From Ischnura elegans (lineage: Eukaryota; Arthropoda; Insecta; Odonata; Coenagrionidae): 64,000 bases of DNA. This document shows, one piece after another, positions 37,005 to 48,000 of this stretch. Positions within the stretch are counted from its first letter, which is position 1, and each line of letters starts with the position of its first letter. The translations under genes were made by a program, and so were the position numbers. The notes below the pieces were generated by a model. It saw nothing but the letters and a program-made list of their open reading frames with translations. It did not search any database and was not told the origin of the DNA. The stretch lies in contig NC_060246.1 of the NCBI RefSeq assembly GCF_921293095.1, positions 14,712,001 through 14,776,000 of the forward strand, in the 5' to 3' direction.

Positions 37005-39880
37005 CACAGTGGGCTGAAATCGAAAAAAGCTGGCCAAAAATCAAAATATCGACTTTTTAATTTCGAACCGGGAATGGTATATTATCGTTTTAGAAGGTCC
37101 TGGGCATCTAAAACTGAATTTAATTTTTTGTCAAAATTTTTTGTTTAATTTTTATAGCCTGCCAAAAATCAATAAAAATCTGTGAAATTGTGAGTGCGCG
37201 ATTTATACGTAAAAGTTTAACGTTTGTTCCCCATGCAATGGAATATAATTCATAATTCGGAATTTTTGAGCATATGTATTGATAGAACCATTCTTTTAGT
37301 TCATTAAGAGTGAACTTTTGTTTTAGTCAATAGGGTGGTTTCCTATTATTTTTTTATTGCCTAAATCGAAAGATTATTACTCCTGGAGTACGTATTTCAC
37401 GCTTTTAGATTTTTAAATGACAATATCTATTTTTCGCGATTAAATGAAAAGTGAAAATTTTCAAGCGCGCGAAAACGCGACGCGTAAGTAGGAATGATGG
37501 GAAATCTCTCCGTACGTCGTATTTCTGGTTCCCCCTCCGCCCGGTGAGGTGACCTTGAGGCGAGGCTTAGCGCTGATACGTCGCAGGCTGCCAGCGGGTA
37601 GCCTAGTACCCTGCTGGCTGGTAGCGCTTGGCTTAAATAAGGATTATTAATACCTTATCAAACGAGGAAAACTTTCCGACCTTAGCCAGTTTTAATAAGT
37701 GATTATTAAGACATGTTTCCCTGAGCTCTGCGCCTCATGCATGCATTGGTAACCTCAGACGATGTATAACTCCTATCTTCTCCTGTAGAAACTAGGTCCC
37801 TGTGACGTCACGTGAAGTGGCATCGCATGGGCGCCAATCTGGCCCTTTTCAAATGAGGATAAAAATGGACCATTGCCATTCGTCTAAACCGGCATTTATA
37901 AAACGACATAATTTGTATATTATGAATACACTAATGGTGGGTAACGAATCGCAATTATTGCCTTTTGTTTTCTTTGATGAAGGAAACTACCCTATTGTTA
38001 TTTATTAACTTTATAAATTGCTAAAAATATCACTGTTTTTCGTTAATTTTTTACCTAATGCTAGGATAAAAGTAGTTACCGCCACTTGCCGCCCCTAAGA
38101 TATTTACTCCAAGAGTTAGACTGAAGTCTATATTATAGGATGGAAAAGAAAAATCTTGCTCCAACTTGCTCCCCTCCGATTTTTTTGTGGTAAAGCAAAA
38201 TGATGTCGGGCGGTTTTCGCTCCCCGTGAGCCGCAATACACCGAGTAGGCACTCGGGAACTTAGGATGACATGCGTTGTAGTCCTTTTGAGAGACTGGAT
38301 TTTCCCTTAGTTGTGAGTGCATTGTACTCAACTACTTCTTATTTGCTGTTATTTATGGTTTGTACCCTCTTCTGACGATTATATCCCTGGGTCCGCGGGA
38401 GCCGCGTGCGGATGGTAAAAACCTAACGGTTCGCGCGCCCTCCAAGCCGTTTGTCCTCGGCGGCTACTACAATGCACCCAGATTTGTTCTCTTACTATGG
38501 ACACGTGCAAGTGTTTCCATTCTACAAATTAGGTTTTCCCAAAATATGCCGTCTATGCGATTGGCACGCTCATTTCCAGCCGAGTGCTCAGTATCAGTCT
38601 CCCTTCAGTATTCCTTGCTGACGTTTGTGCCGAAGGACGTTCACAGTTAATTTGCCCAGTTATGGATACAGTATTAGTGACTCGCCAAGATTTACAGTGT
38701 TATATTGGCAAATAGAAGGGGGACCATCAAGCAGAAGAAATTGTTAGTACCTACTGGAGTTTTTATACTCAAACCGATATTTGGGAGGAGATGAGAAATT
38801 AAAAACTTTGCTTGCGGCCTTCATTCAAAAAGTGTTTTTCATCAATTTTCTAAAGTGAGATGCGTTCACCAGAGTTAACAGCAGATGTCTGAAGTTGAAT
38901 CATATTTGGTTAAAACAGTCAATGACACTTCCTGACGCTGTGCTAAAATATCTCCTATTTTCGTATCCTTCGGGTGTATGCCAATGTTTACGGATGAATG
39001 ATAATATGTACTACACGCATATACAACTGCGCAAGCATTTCATTCGTTGTTGCCATAGTCCATGAATTGTAATTATTTCGTAGTAATTTGCCATTGTTTT
39101 AGGCTTAACTGAGAGCACTCCTCATGGAATACCGTCACTGCATTTCGACAGTGCAAGTGAGAGGTCTAAACGTAGAAAAAAATAAAACTGAGAAGTCCTA
39201 CTTCACTGGAGGAATTAAGTGTAGCAACTTCCATGGAATTCGCGAAAAACACACCATGAAAATTTCTACAATTGCCACAAACTATGACCCATTCCATAGG
39301 CTTCTGATTACGTCAGATCCTTCCACTTCTTGTTCTGCGGGGGTTCCCCGTAAAGTAAAAAATTTACCAGAGGAGGTGAAAAATCTTCCGGTGAAGAGCG
39401 AAAATATTTTAGAATATGAGGAGTCTTTATCATCTAACTCAGAATAGAATTTAATGTGGCACACCTTTGTTTTGAGAAATTTGCAATAAAAATATTTATC
39501 AATGGTATTCATTTTTATTATTACTCTTCAATGACCAAAATTTCAGGTTTAAAAGACTCAATAGCAATTTTCAATCATCATATACCTTATGAGAACCTAC
39601 TAGGTAGCTTAAACATAGTTGCATATGGAAGAAATTCTGAATTTCCCTTGATATTCCCAAATCATAATTTCGACTTGCCCCTGGTAACTATGGTTCCCGC
39701 GTAACTTTCCCCAATTTTTAAAATTTTATTGCCCTCATAAACACTGTTATGGACTAAATCATCGTAAATAAGATTCATTGTGTATATACAATACCCAATT
39801 CGCAAAAAATTTCATTCATTTAGCAATACTTAAGGCTACAGTGAATTTTGGCCAGCTTTTTTCGATTTCAGCCCACTGTG
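37005..39880. mobile_element. Transib-like DNA transposon, 2.9 kb, non-autonomous or decayed
   Basis: Perfect 35-bp inverted ends lie at 37005-37039 and 39846-39880. Each begins CACAGTG, the heptamer shared by Transib ends and V(D)J recombination signals. A nonamer-like CCAAAAATC (37034-37042) lies 22 bases after the left heptamer. The flanks are CGGCG on both sides (37000-37004 and 39881-39885), a 5-bp duplication matching the CGNCG preference known for Transib. A family A MITE (37333-37992) is inserted within it. The remaining ~2.2 kb has no frame I can match to a Transib/RAG1-type transposase; the longest frames (38360-38650 and 39124-39447, plus strand) are unrecognised. The superfamily call rests on ends, TSD length and target sequence. 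Confidence 0.75.
37333..37992 (-). mobile_element. MITE family A, copy 7 (nested in Transib-like element)
   Basis: TA-flanked (37331-37332, 37993-37994) with full GGGTGGTTTCC and GGAAACTACCC ends. Being nested within the Transib-like element, it inserted later, so family A was active after that element arrived. Confidence 0.87.
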
Positions 39881-40210
39881 CGGCGGGAGCTTCTTCCCAG
39901 AGCGGATATCATCAACTCGCGATTCGATAGCCCCCCTTCCCCTCCCCCCCTGGCCAACGCGAGTGCTCAAAAGGCGGCGACCGCGCGTGCGTTTCGACAC
40001 CGCGCCTTCCAGCTCCGGCGCGTAAATAAAGGAGAGAAATATCACGTGGGAAAGGGGACAGGAAACCCGTTTTCGAGTTTTTTTTTATCGGTAGTTGAGG
40101 TGGTTGAGGCAAACGTGTGGATCGCTCGGTTTTTCTTGTTCCACTATCTCGATTGCTTTGTTCCACTCTCACTCGAACTCACTGGATTGCAATTTACAAT
40201 GGTGGCCCTA
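39881..40210. other. CpG-rich segment
   Basis: Strong CpG and C-tract content (for example GGCGGCGACCGCGCGTGCG near 39974) and an E-box CACGTG at about 40045. Overlapping open frames on both strands look like composition effects. It is possibly a promoter-like island into whose edge the Transib-like element inserted. Confidence 0.3.
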
Positions 40211-40277
40211 TGACTGCATGATCTAAGCGGCAAGGCGTCCTCGAAGAACATCGTCCTCTCTCGCGAAGAATAGCCGT

Positions 40278-40512
40278 TCCGCAGTGGCGAAGCCAGGAAT
40301 TTCATTCGGGGGAGGTCCAAAACTAGGGGGGGGGGAAATAAAAAAACGGGGTACTAACTAATGGGTTTTAAACTAATTTTAACACTCTTCATAATCGCAA
40401 AACTTCATTTGTTAAGGAATATTTTGTAAATTCAGGATTTTTCAATATTTTGTTTTCTTTTATGAAGGAAAATAATTGTAGTTTTATATTTCGGGGGCAG
40501 GTCCGGACGGAC
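40278..40512 (+). repeat. second hAT-like MITE, right end lost
   Basis: Begins CAGTGGCGAAGCCAGG, followed by a G-rich block, and ends in GTCCGGACGGACCCCCG. The left end is hAT-like, but the matching right terminus is absent. It directly abuts the TSD of the family B copy at 40522, which may have inserted near its end. Confidence 0.5.
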
Positions 40513-40521
40513 CCCCGTACC

Positions 40522-40829
40522 CAGTGGCGCGGTGAGGGGGGTGGTTTTGGGGGATAAAACCCCCCCCTCAGAGCTCAGAGAAATTTTTAAGTTTAATCCA
40601 TTTTACTTAATTTGATTGATATTACTATTAGCATAGTGTAAGGATTAATAAAATATCCATCCGAAAGCTGTAAAACTCACCATTTTGAACCATTTATCTT
40701 AAAATTCTGCAACATATTAATCTCACACCTACTGCTTATCCTGGTGGATATTCCATACCCCCACACACCCCGATATTAGTTGCACCTAAACCCCCCCTCC
40801 CCCAGCCTTGACTCCTAGCTGCGCCCCTT
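40522..40829 (+). mobile_element. hAT-type MITE family B, copy 3
   Basis: CAGTGGCGCGG start and GCTGCGCCCCTT end (last base changed), flanked by CCCGTACC (40514-40521) and CCCGGACC (40830-40837), an 8-bp duplication with one mismatch. The interior matches copies 1 and 2, including GAGCTCAGAGAAATTTTTAA. Confidence 0.85.
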
Positions 40830-40867
40830 CCCGGACCTAGTCTGATACTGCAAGGTTCAGAAGCCAG

Positions 40868-41215
40868 GAAAAAGTGATCAGAAAAAAGAATGGAGGCCTT
40901 CGAGACTGATGCTGGAGGTAAAATGGACGTTTATGGCGAGAGATGAGGGAGGAACATAGAAAAATAGGAGAAGATGGGAAACCATGGATCACTGTTTGCC
41001 AAAGAAGAATCCTATAGATTGGCCACATAATGCGACACAGTAGTTGCGTGGGAAACATAATCTAGGGGAAAATTGATTGAAAAATCTTCAAAGAAGACCT
41101 AGGGATATGTACATTTCTAGGACAGATCAAGAGGAATACTGGGAATTAGGTGGGTAAAAGAACTAGATTGGGAGAAATCAGTGACGATGCAAAATTAGCA
41201 GTGCCTGAACAGTTT
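40868..41215 (+). pseudogene. 3' end of a second non-LTR retrotransposon ORF2 (degenerate)
   Basis: Translated pieces in shifting frames read RMEAFET, IGHIMRH and GQIKRNTG in the correct order. These are the hallmarks of the tail after reverse transcriptase in a widespread LINE group: a R-x-E-A-F-E block, then W-I-G-H-I-x-R-H, then G-R-P-R...Q-I-K. Several stops and frameshifts break it. There is no endonuclease or reverse transcriptase, so it is a dead fragment. Confidence 0.65.
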
Positions 41216-41519
41216 CCTTTATTTTTTTAGAGTGAAATATTGCTCTCTTTTTTATCACAAGTTATAATTTACATTTTGCTACATAATTTTTTGTTTTGGT
41301 GACGAATGTGAATATGAGAAATTTTTTGGCAACAAAATTGATTAAAGTGTTATTTGGCTATTATGTCTTATGTCAACCGGTGCAGGAATGGCATTCCGGC
41401 ACCATGACACCACCGGGAGAAATGGAGGGAGTATGCAGTATACCTAACAATCGTAGGAGTACAATACTATGCGTGTATGTCACACAAATCATCGCACCAT
41501 TTTCCCCCTACTCACTCAC
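41216..41519. other. AT-rich spacer
   Basis: No feature seen. If the exon at 41520-41720 is a last exon, this would hold its 3' untranslated region, but I saw no convincing polyadenylation signal on the minus strand. Confidence 0.3.
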
Positions 41520-41720
41520 TCAAACAGATGTTTTCTTTCGAATGGTTTCCATTCTTAATCCCAATGGAGTCTCCACGATTACAGACGAATATTCGGCAGT
41601 GTCTGTGAATTCCAAGCAGAAGGTTTGCAGGAAGAGAAGGGAGGCCAGTAAGACATGGTCCACTTGGCCTATGGCTTTCTGGAAATCTACTATGTACCTC
41701 TTGCCATCGAGCAGAGAAAT
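41520..41720 (-). CDS. probable terminal coding exon of an unrecognised gene
   Basis: The acceptor TTTCGTACTTGCAG, with a good pyrimidine tract, precedes 66 codons. They begin ISLLDGKRYIVDFQKAIG, contain DHVLLASLLFLQTFCLEF, and end in TGA at 41522-41520. The composition is protein-like (alternating hydrophobic and charged residues) and unlike neighbouring spacer. It joins in phase 0 to the candidate exon at 42277-42342. I do not recognise the family. A GTGAGTGAGTAGG donor-like string overlaps the stop, so the message could continue in an alternative form. Confidence 0.4.
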   Translation of the reverse strand: MSLLDGKRYIVDFQKAIGQVDHVLLASLLFLQTFCLEFTDTAEYSSVIVETPLGLRMETIRKKTSV

Positions 41721-42276
41721 CTGCAAGTACGAAACAAAGGAACATGCTCCTTGAACTCCACCAAGTATAATGGTGTTAATTGGTTACTACTATACAAAAT
41801 ATGAAATGCTCCCAAATTTCACTCACCCATTCAGAACTATGAACTCCAGTGAAAACTTGGCCAGCCAAAATAGATTACTTCCTCAGCCTCATCACAACAT
41901 AATTTTTATTGATGTAAGTTCTCTACTGCAGATGGTTAATGGTTATCTAAATTAGCCAAGAAAAGTTTTGGGAGGGTTGTGATAAGGGTGCACAATTGGA
42001 GAGAGGTTAAATTGGAAAGACACTATCTCCAAAAAAGAGGTTTGAACACCTCCAATTCCCCAACTCCCTGCACTCTATATCTCCTAAGTGACCAGCATGC
42101 AGCATTGCCAATAATGTCTACTGATAATTGATTTTGTCTTCTACCACACAACAAGGACAAAAAGAACCTACAGGGCGGCACAGAGGACAGGTCCCCGGTA
42201 GAACAATAACCAGAGGGGAAAAAATATTGAGACAGTAATAAACAAACAGGGTTGCAAACAATCTTTCGCACCTAAC

Positions 42277-42342
42277 ATAGATGGCGGTGCCTTCAGTCCA
42301 AATTGTCAGCGAGAGAGCACAGACGTATTCGGCCAGGGTGCC
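42277..42342 (-). CDS. probable internal coding exon, same unrecognised gene
   Basis: After the acceptor CTTCCCCTGCAAG come 22 codons (GTLAEYVCALSLTIWTEGTA, then IY). They end at GTTAGG, which serves as a weak donor; a second GT five bases further (GTGCGA) would give another phase. The phase-0 choice joins smoothly to the exon at 41520-41720. Support is compositional and splice-based only; no homologue is recalled. Upstream exons on the minus strand were not found. Confidence 0.3.
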
Positions 42343-43440
42343 CTTGCAGGGGAAGCATGGGGGAATGCTAACGGATTAAGTTTCCATTTATCCATTCTGG
42401 AGAATCATGATTAGAGGCACCAACTTTGCCTTTACAAGACAGTTCATTTGCATCTAGGCCTTGCCAAAGACTGAAGCTACCTTTGAGCCCCTTGAATAGC
42501 TTCTAATTCTATAGTTTCTGCATTAAGATGATGCCTCCATGTGAATTACTCAACTCGGGCCATTGGCAATCCAACACTGCATTGTACCAACCTTGGGTGG
42601 ATCCAGGATTTCTTTCCGGGGGCATGGGCACGTGCCCCCGGAATGCCCCACACAAATAATGACCTTAAATAACAATTGGGGCAATACGTGCCAACGGCTG
42701 TTCCCCTGGAGGTGAGCTTTCTCAAATCTGATGATTGTTGTAAAAAAAATTCACATAACATTTCAAAAGAAAAAAATGGGGACTCAGATATGCGTCTCAG
42801 TTACTCACGAAACCCCACGTTTTCAGCACCTCTATCTTCCATTCAACTTCTCTGGCAGGTCTCACTGAAATGATTACATGTATACATAAATCCACTTTGT
42901 GCTTTACGCTAAATAGCATTATTCCTCAAAGAAGTTTAATGTATTACCTGCTTGAATAATAAATTATAAAGAAAGTTGCGTACATTACAATAAGCAGGGA
43001 AGGGAATAGGCAGTAGGCAGGGAAAATTAATATGAAAAATTATACATCCCTCAAAGCCTAAACTGAATAAAAAGTAATTACTACACCATAATCTCAATTC
43101 ATGATATGGATACTATTCCCCCATAGACCTCAATGATGATTGCTGTTGCAAATCCAAGCATCAGTCAGTACTTTCAAGGCCTTCACAGGCCATCAAAAAA
43201 ATGACTAAAATATGAAATCTTAAAATCCACAGCGAAAAATGGTAAAATTCACTATGCTGGCAGGATTTTAATAATGAGGAACCAGAAAAGTAAAACTTAT
43301 TAAAACGTTTAAAAAATTCAACAGTTACAGGAGAATGGTGTGAAATTTATCCATGACGTTAATAAATGAAACTTGCAAATTTACCTTTAAGAATTTTTCT
43401 TAGAACAAAACATGGGTTTCGGTACTTAGAACACCTTCAG
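42343..43440. other. spacer or intron
   Basis: A decayed G/C-tract MITE fragment (GGATCCAGGATTTCTTTCCG, then GTGCCCCCGGAATGCCCC) occupies 42596-42655. Otherwise AT-rich with no recognised feature. Confidence 0.35.
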
Positions 43441-43639
43441 ATGAAACTACAGAGTTAAAATCCAATCAAAACCCAAAGGTTTGTTGTGCTTCAACGTACC
43501 ATGGGCAAAACCCACTTCGAAACACACGCCCACAGAATGCCCTATTGACTTCCCCACTCCTGCACCAAACGTTCCCCTCACAGCCCACGTGCCATATTCC
43601 CCCTCAAACCACGTGACTTTCTCCCACCCCAGCGCTGAA

Positions 43640-44240
43640 CCTCCCCCCACACCATGTGGCCTAGCGGAGCACCCTCATTGGCCGGAGGGCAGCCAGGATC
43701 CGGTATAAAGCCCAGCACCCATGACCATTGGAGCAGTGCGGTGGAGGGAGCCATAGGGAACGAAGCCGATTGACACCCTCGTCAGTCATTCTTCCCTAAA
43801 GGTTTAGACGTTTCGTCCCCTGCGCCACGGAAGCCTTAGGGAAAGAAGCCAATTGACACCCTCATTGGTCATTCTGCCCTATGGGTTTAGACGTTTCGTC
43901 CCCTGCTTCGGCCGGATGCCCCGCACAATGCCGCAGCCGGAAGCCGCTTGCAAAACCAAACGATCGGAGCAAGTGACCGGTGACCACTGATGCCGACATC
44001 CCACCTGCAGCTCGTGGACATGCCGCCAATGCCAGAACCCCCCGCCAGAGCTGCCTTGGATCCACGGAGATCCCCAAAGAGGCCGTTCCGGACAGATCCA
44101 GCCCAAGCCCCGCGGAAGCAGTAGCTGCGCCACAGACCTCACTACCCATCTTTGCACTCAATCTTGTAGGGGAAAGAATCCAATAAACGCATCCTCGGGT
44201 GCCTTAAACTTTACCTCGACGAGTTTTCCATCCACAATGA
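43640..44240 (+). promoter_or_regulatory. GC-rich promoter-like or LTR-like region
   Basis: A CCAAT box (inverse, ATTGG at about 43677) and a GGTATAAAG TATA box (near 43701) precede an 83-bp direct duplication (43751-43833, 43834-43914) and a CpG-rich run. An AATAAA (44182-44187) follows. The promoter, duplicated upstream-like element and polyadenylation signal in 0.5 kb resemble a solo LTR (U3-R-U5), but no TG...CA boundary with a matching TSD was found. A cellular promoter is the alternative. Confidence 0.35.
43751..43914. repeat. 83-bp tandem duplication
   Basis: Two diverged units, each with GAAGCC(A/G)ATTGACACCCTC followed by GTTTAGACGTTTCGTCCCCTG. The mismatches show that the duplication is old. 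Confidence 0.8.
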
Positions 44241-44829
44241 TTACCCGATCCCGTGTGCCGGGGTGGGTCTCCCTCCCACCTCCGGATGTTGCTGGAGCCG
44301 CGACAGGTTGTTGGCAAAAGATGGGAGGAAGTAGAGAAGGGGAGGGTAAGTTTGATTGGCTTATTGGTGGCGGAGGGGGGGTTTGGTCAGAGGAATGGGG
44401 AAGGATGGCTGGGGGCACAGGGAGTTTTGAGGCCCCCTTGGTAACAACCAGGCAGATGCAGCCAAACAGCCCCACAGGCAGTGCTGGGCTTCCCTGCGTG
44501 AGGAGGATCAGCAGAGACCCTCGCCACGTAAATGGCAGTGATGACACCCAGGAGCCAATTACCAGCAAATGACCCACATGGCCACACATTGCATTTCTCC
44601 AGAATGGAAGTGCACCATCCATCCACGCCCACCCTTATTCCTCCCATTCCATCCAACCCTCCCTTCACCCACCCCCTCCACTTCCACCTCCTTACAACCA
44701 TACAGTATGCACATATGTAGGATTGACACTCTTATTTCACCTGAAGATGATACTAAGTATCAAAACGTGGGTCATGTTACAATTAAAATTCATAAAGTAA
44801 AATTCGCAAGTTTAATTTATTTCCTTCAA
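44241..44829. other. GC-rich open frames of unclear status
   Basis: A 154-codon minus-strand frame (44158-44622) is proline-rich in the middle and ends with RVIIVDGKLVEVKFKAPEDA before a stop. Overlapping frames exist on the plus strand. It is either coding sequence linked to the LTR-like region or a composition effect, and I could not decide. Confidence 0.25.
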
Positions 44830-45064
44830 AGCACTGCAGGAACAAGTGACTTTGTACGCAGTCATGTGCACGGGTGCAAAGTTAAATACACCAAAGGATG
44901 AGGTTCGCCATGAAAAAATATTTGACTTAGCCAGGATTCGAACCCAGATCTCCCGATTGCCGGTCAGGTTACTGGTTAATATGCCTGACCGGCAATTGCA
45001 AGATCCGGGTTCGAATCCTGGATAAGTCAAATATTTTTTCATGGCGAACCTCATCCTTTAGTGT
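44830..45064. mobile_element. minimal inverted tRNA-bearing element (foldback T1)
   Basis: The left half is a minus-strand piece of the 320-bp unit found at 51847-53845, starting AGCACTGCAGGAACAAGTGA and running through the 3' half of its tRNA-like sequence (44923-44969). The right half is the same tRNA half on the plus strand (44983-45029), then AAATATTTTTTCATGGCGAA and CATCCTTTAGTGT. The flanks share ATTTATTTCCTTCAA (44815-44829 and 45065-45079), a 15-bp duplication, so the palindrome entered as one piece. The left arm carries about 55 extra bases beyond the right arm. It is diverged from the large array, so it is older. Confidence 0.8.
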
Positions 45065-45079
45065 ATTTATTTCCTTCAA

Positions 45080-48000
45080 TTTAAAGCTAAAATTTTAATA
45101 AGCTAGGAAGTGGTCTCATTTGATCATTGACACATTCTCCTTATCAGTTAATTTCCAACTTCAATGCACTTTTTGGCCATGCTAACTTGCCTAACTGTAA
45201 GATATATTAAAATATTCATTGGTAACGTGCTGGGTTAGGATTTTTATTGCCCAAATTTCAACAAGTGACTCGCTCATTGCTATCAGGGCAATGACTCATG
45301 TGTGTGCCCCAAAAAGAGCAAGTTAACTAATTTTTTAAGCATCAGCTTTGTAAACCAAGAGAAATTCCATAAGATATTATTCCTATTGTTCACTGGAAAA
45401 TGCGATCTCTTGAAAGGGAACTATTTGATATAAGAATAATTAGAGGAATGCTAATCACTGTAAGTTCACACTGAAAAAATGAACGTATTGAACACCAAAG
45501 ATCTAAGATTAATATGATTATCATTATGGAAATATACCATTTTACGTAATGGGTGGAGAGACAGGAGGCTGAATAATGCAGACAGCAGTCACATAATTTT
45601 CCAACCATAATATGCAAATAATGAACAATTGATTTATTAAAAGAGATAAAAATATAAATAAAGCGAAGACTATTTCCACCCATTAAATTTAAAACACGTA
45701 AGAGAGCACAAAAGTAAAGATCCATCTTAAATATTCCTTTAAATAACTGAAGAGCATCACTCGACTGTACTACGTTAAGTGATAATTTCAATAAAGAACC
45801 GGCAAAAGGTAAAAAAATATGGATATTCTTCAGATTTATAACTACATACTCTATAATTAACTGATTAAACAGCACTGGCAAAATAATAATAGGGCCAAAT
45901 TTTTATAGAATGAGTTTACTCATGAATATTTTACAGGTATAACAACAGCAGCACTGAAGTCAAGTAAATCAAACCCAACTGTGGCACGTCCTAAAAAGAT
46001 GCCATCACACAGACTTAGCATAACCATGTGCGCCACTGCAGAGCCTTCCACCTTTTATGTGCAAGGGAGGTTATGGCCAGACTCCCGTGAACTAGCCAAT
46101 ACAGAACAGGCTCAACCAGCATTAAACGAATGAGTCAATGGTTTTATGTCACCTCTCACAGCTTAAAACAGAATTGCTTCACCTACAACTCAAAAGGAAA
46201 AGTCACCGACTATACTTGATGTCAACGATGACAATGACCAAAAATTATTACAAGGATGATCATGAAAATATGTTTTGGACTAAACCCATACTCCACACAA
46301 AACTAGAAAACCATTATGCACTTGGAAAAGAAAAAAATAGCATATTATAATTGGAAAATTATGGAAAATGGAACTTTTGCATAGTATGTGACACCTAACA
46401 CCATGACAATACATGGAACTGCAATCGAATACACAATAAATAAGAATAATTGCAGAATAAAGTATTATAACTAAAATGTGGTCATGCCTTCATGCTTATT
46501 TTGGCATTAATACAAATGCAATCGCAACAAATTTTTTTTGCAGAAATATAATATTTGTGGGCATAGGTTTACATTAATTAATTCCTTTTTCTGAGCACAT
46601 TGCAGAGTATTTTATTGATAGCTATGTATGGGTATAAAATATTTTCAATACTTAATCAAATGTCATATCAAAATGGTAAGAACTATGCCTTTGGAAGAAA
46701 ATTTAATTGATGTCCTCAAAATTATGCCCATTGAAAAGACATCCATAGATAGGTACATATTTATAACAGAAAACTATTATGGTCACATAAAGACCACGCT
46801 TCATAAAATCAGAATAAAATAATCCATTAAAACACAGAAGTTCTTGTGAATAGTTCATAAGAAATTAACCATTAACCTATCGAGAAATAGCTCCAATAAT
46901 CTAATATTAAGCTACTGAAACTTTTGTCACAGCCTACATGTAATAGGTAGCTAAAATATTCCTTTACGGTTGCATGAAAATAATGGGATAGGCTAGCATA
47001 TCACCATCCTCGAAATTGATTCTGTTTTGACATGCAGAAGTACTTCTGAAGAGATATGATAAATGATGGAATAGAAACAAACCTCCTGTACAAAATATAA
47101 TACCTATTATTAACAATGAATTCATTATCAAACTCATAAGTCAGCATACATAAGCAGCCCAGTTGAAAATGATCATTTAAGTGTAAATCATAATCTAGTA
47201 CTATCAATTGAAGCTTAATTGTACATCATTTAACTCACTCAAAAAGTGTATCGTTAAATATTATATACAATTCCTTGTTCGAAATATATAGGCCCTTCCC
47301 AAGGGCCCACTAGAATAAAAGAGCTATAAATGATCGGAAAGAAATTGCTCAGGAAGATGAAAGTTTATGGATTTCATTTAAAAAAACACCACAGTGAAAA
47401 ACTTTCATAGTGGTGTGCATCAAGTTGTCACATACTAATAGTACTTTCTCATGATCACAAAATATTGAATTTTGTGCCATGTTACACTCCTGCCGATACA
47501 TGGGAAATTTCAGCAAATTATGTATTACAATTTCTGAAATTTTACATACACTGCATTAAAAAAAAGAACACCAATATTTGGTCTTTGTGAGAAATGGACA
47601 CTTAAAACAATGGGAAGTTCCCAGACACCCACGTCCATCCCACGCTCTTGCCCATTCTCTCATCACAAAGGGGGCAGGTAATGGCCCACATCAAAGCCAA
47701 TGCATTGGTTCTTGGCCTCTGAGCGTTGCTGCTAATCACCATTATTTCACTTAAAACAGTGCACTCCCCACAACTTCTAATAGCCCTTCAATGTTTCTGA
47801 TTGGCATCATCGTTTAAACCACGTCGCAACATCACTCACTTTGAATGTTTATCATTCACACAAACACATCCACACTACGTCGGAAGGACTGGCTCAGATG
47901 ATTTAATTCCCTTCTGAAAGAAACAGAATTTCAAAAATATATTTTTTTTTACACTTCATAAACAAGTTTAGCACTCTTAAGGGGCATAGGGTCATGTTTC

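Noticed and set aside
8393..40829. The G-rich and C-rich tracts as G-quadruplex regulatory elements
   Set aside because: Each falls within a hAT-type or related MITE and is explained as part of the repeat consensus.
43440..44240. Definite solo LTR
   Set aside because: No TG...CA boundary with a matching 4-6 bp duplication could be found, so it was kept only as a promoter-like region.
44158..44622. 154-codon proline-rich minus-strand gene
   Set aside because: GC-rich composition opens frames on both strands here. No splice sites, domain or start context support it.
45390..45881. 163-codon hydrophobic frame as a membrane protein
   Set aside because: Isoleucine/leucine/serine-rich translation is expected from AT-rich DNA. 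There is no promoter, Kozak context or family pattern.
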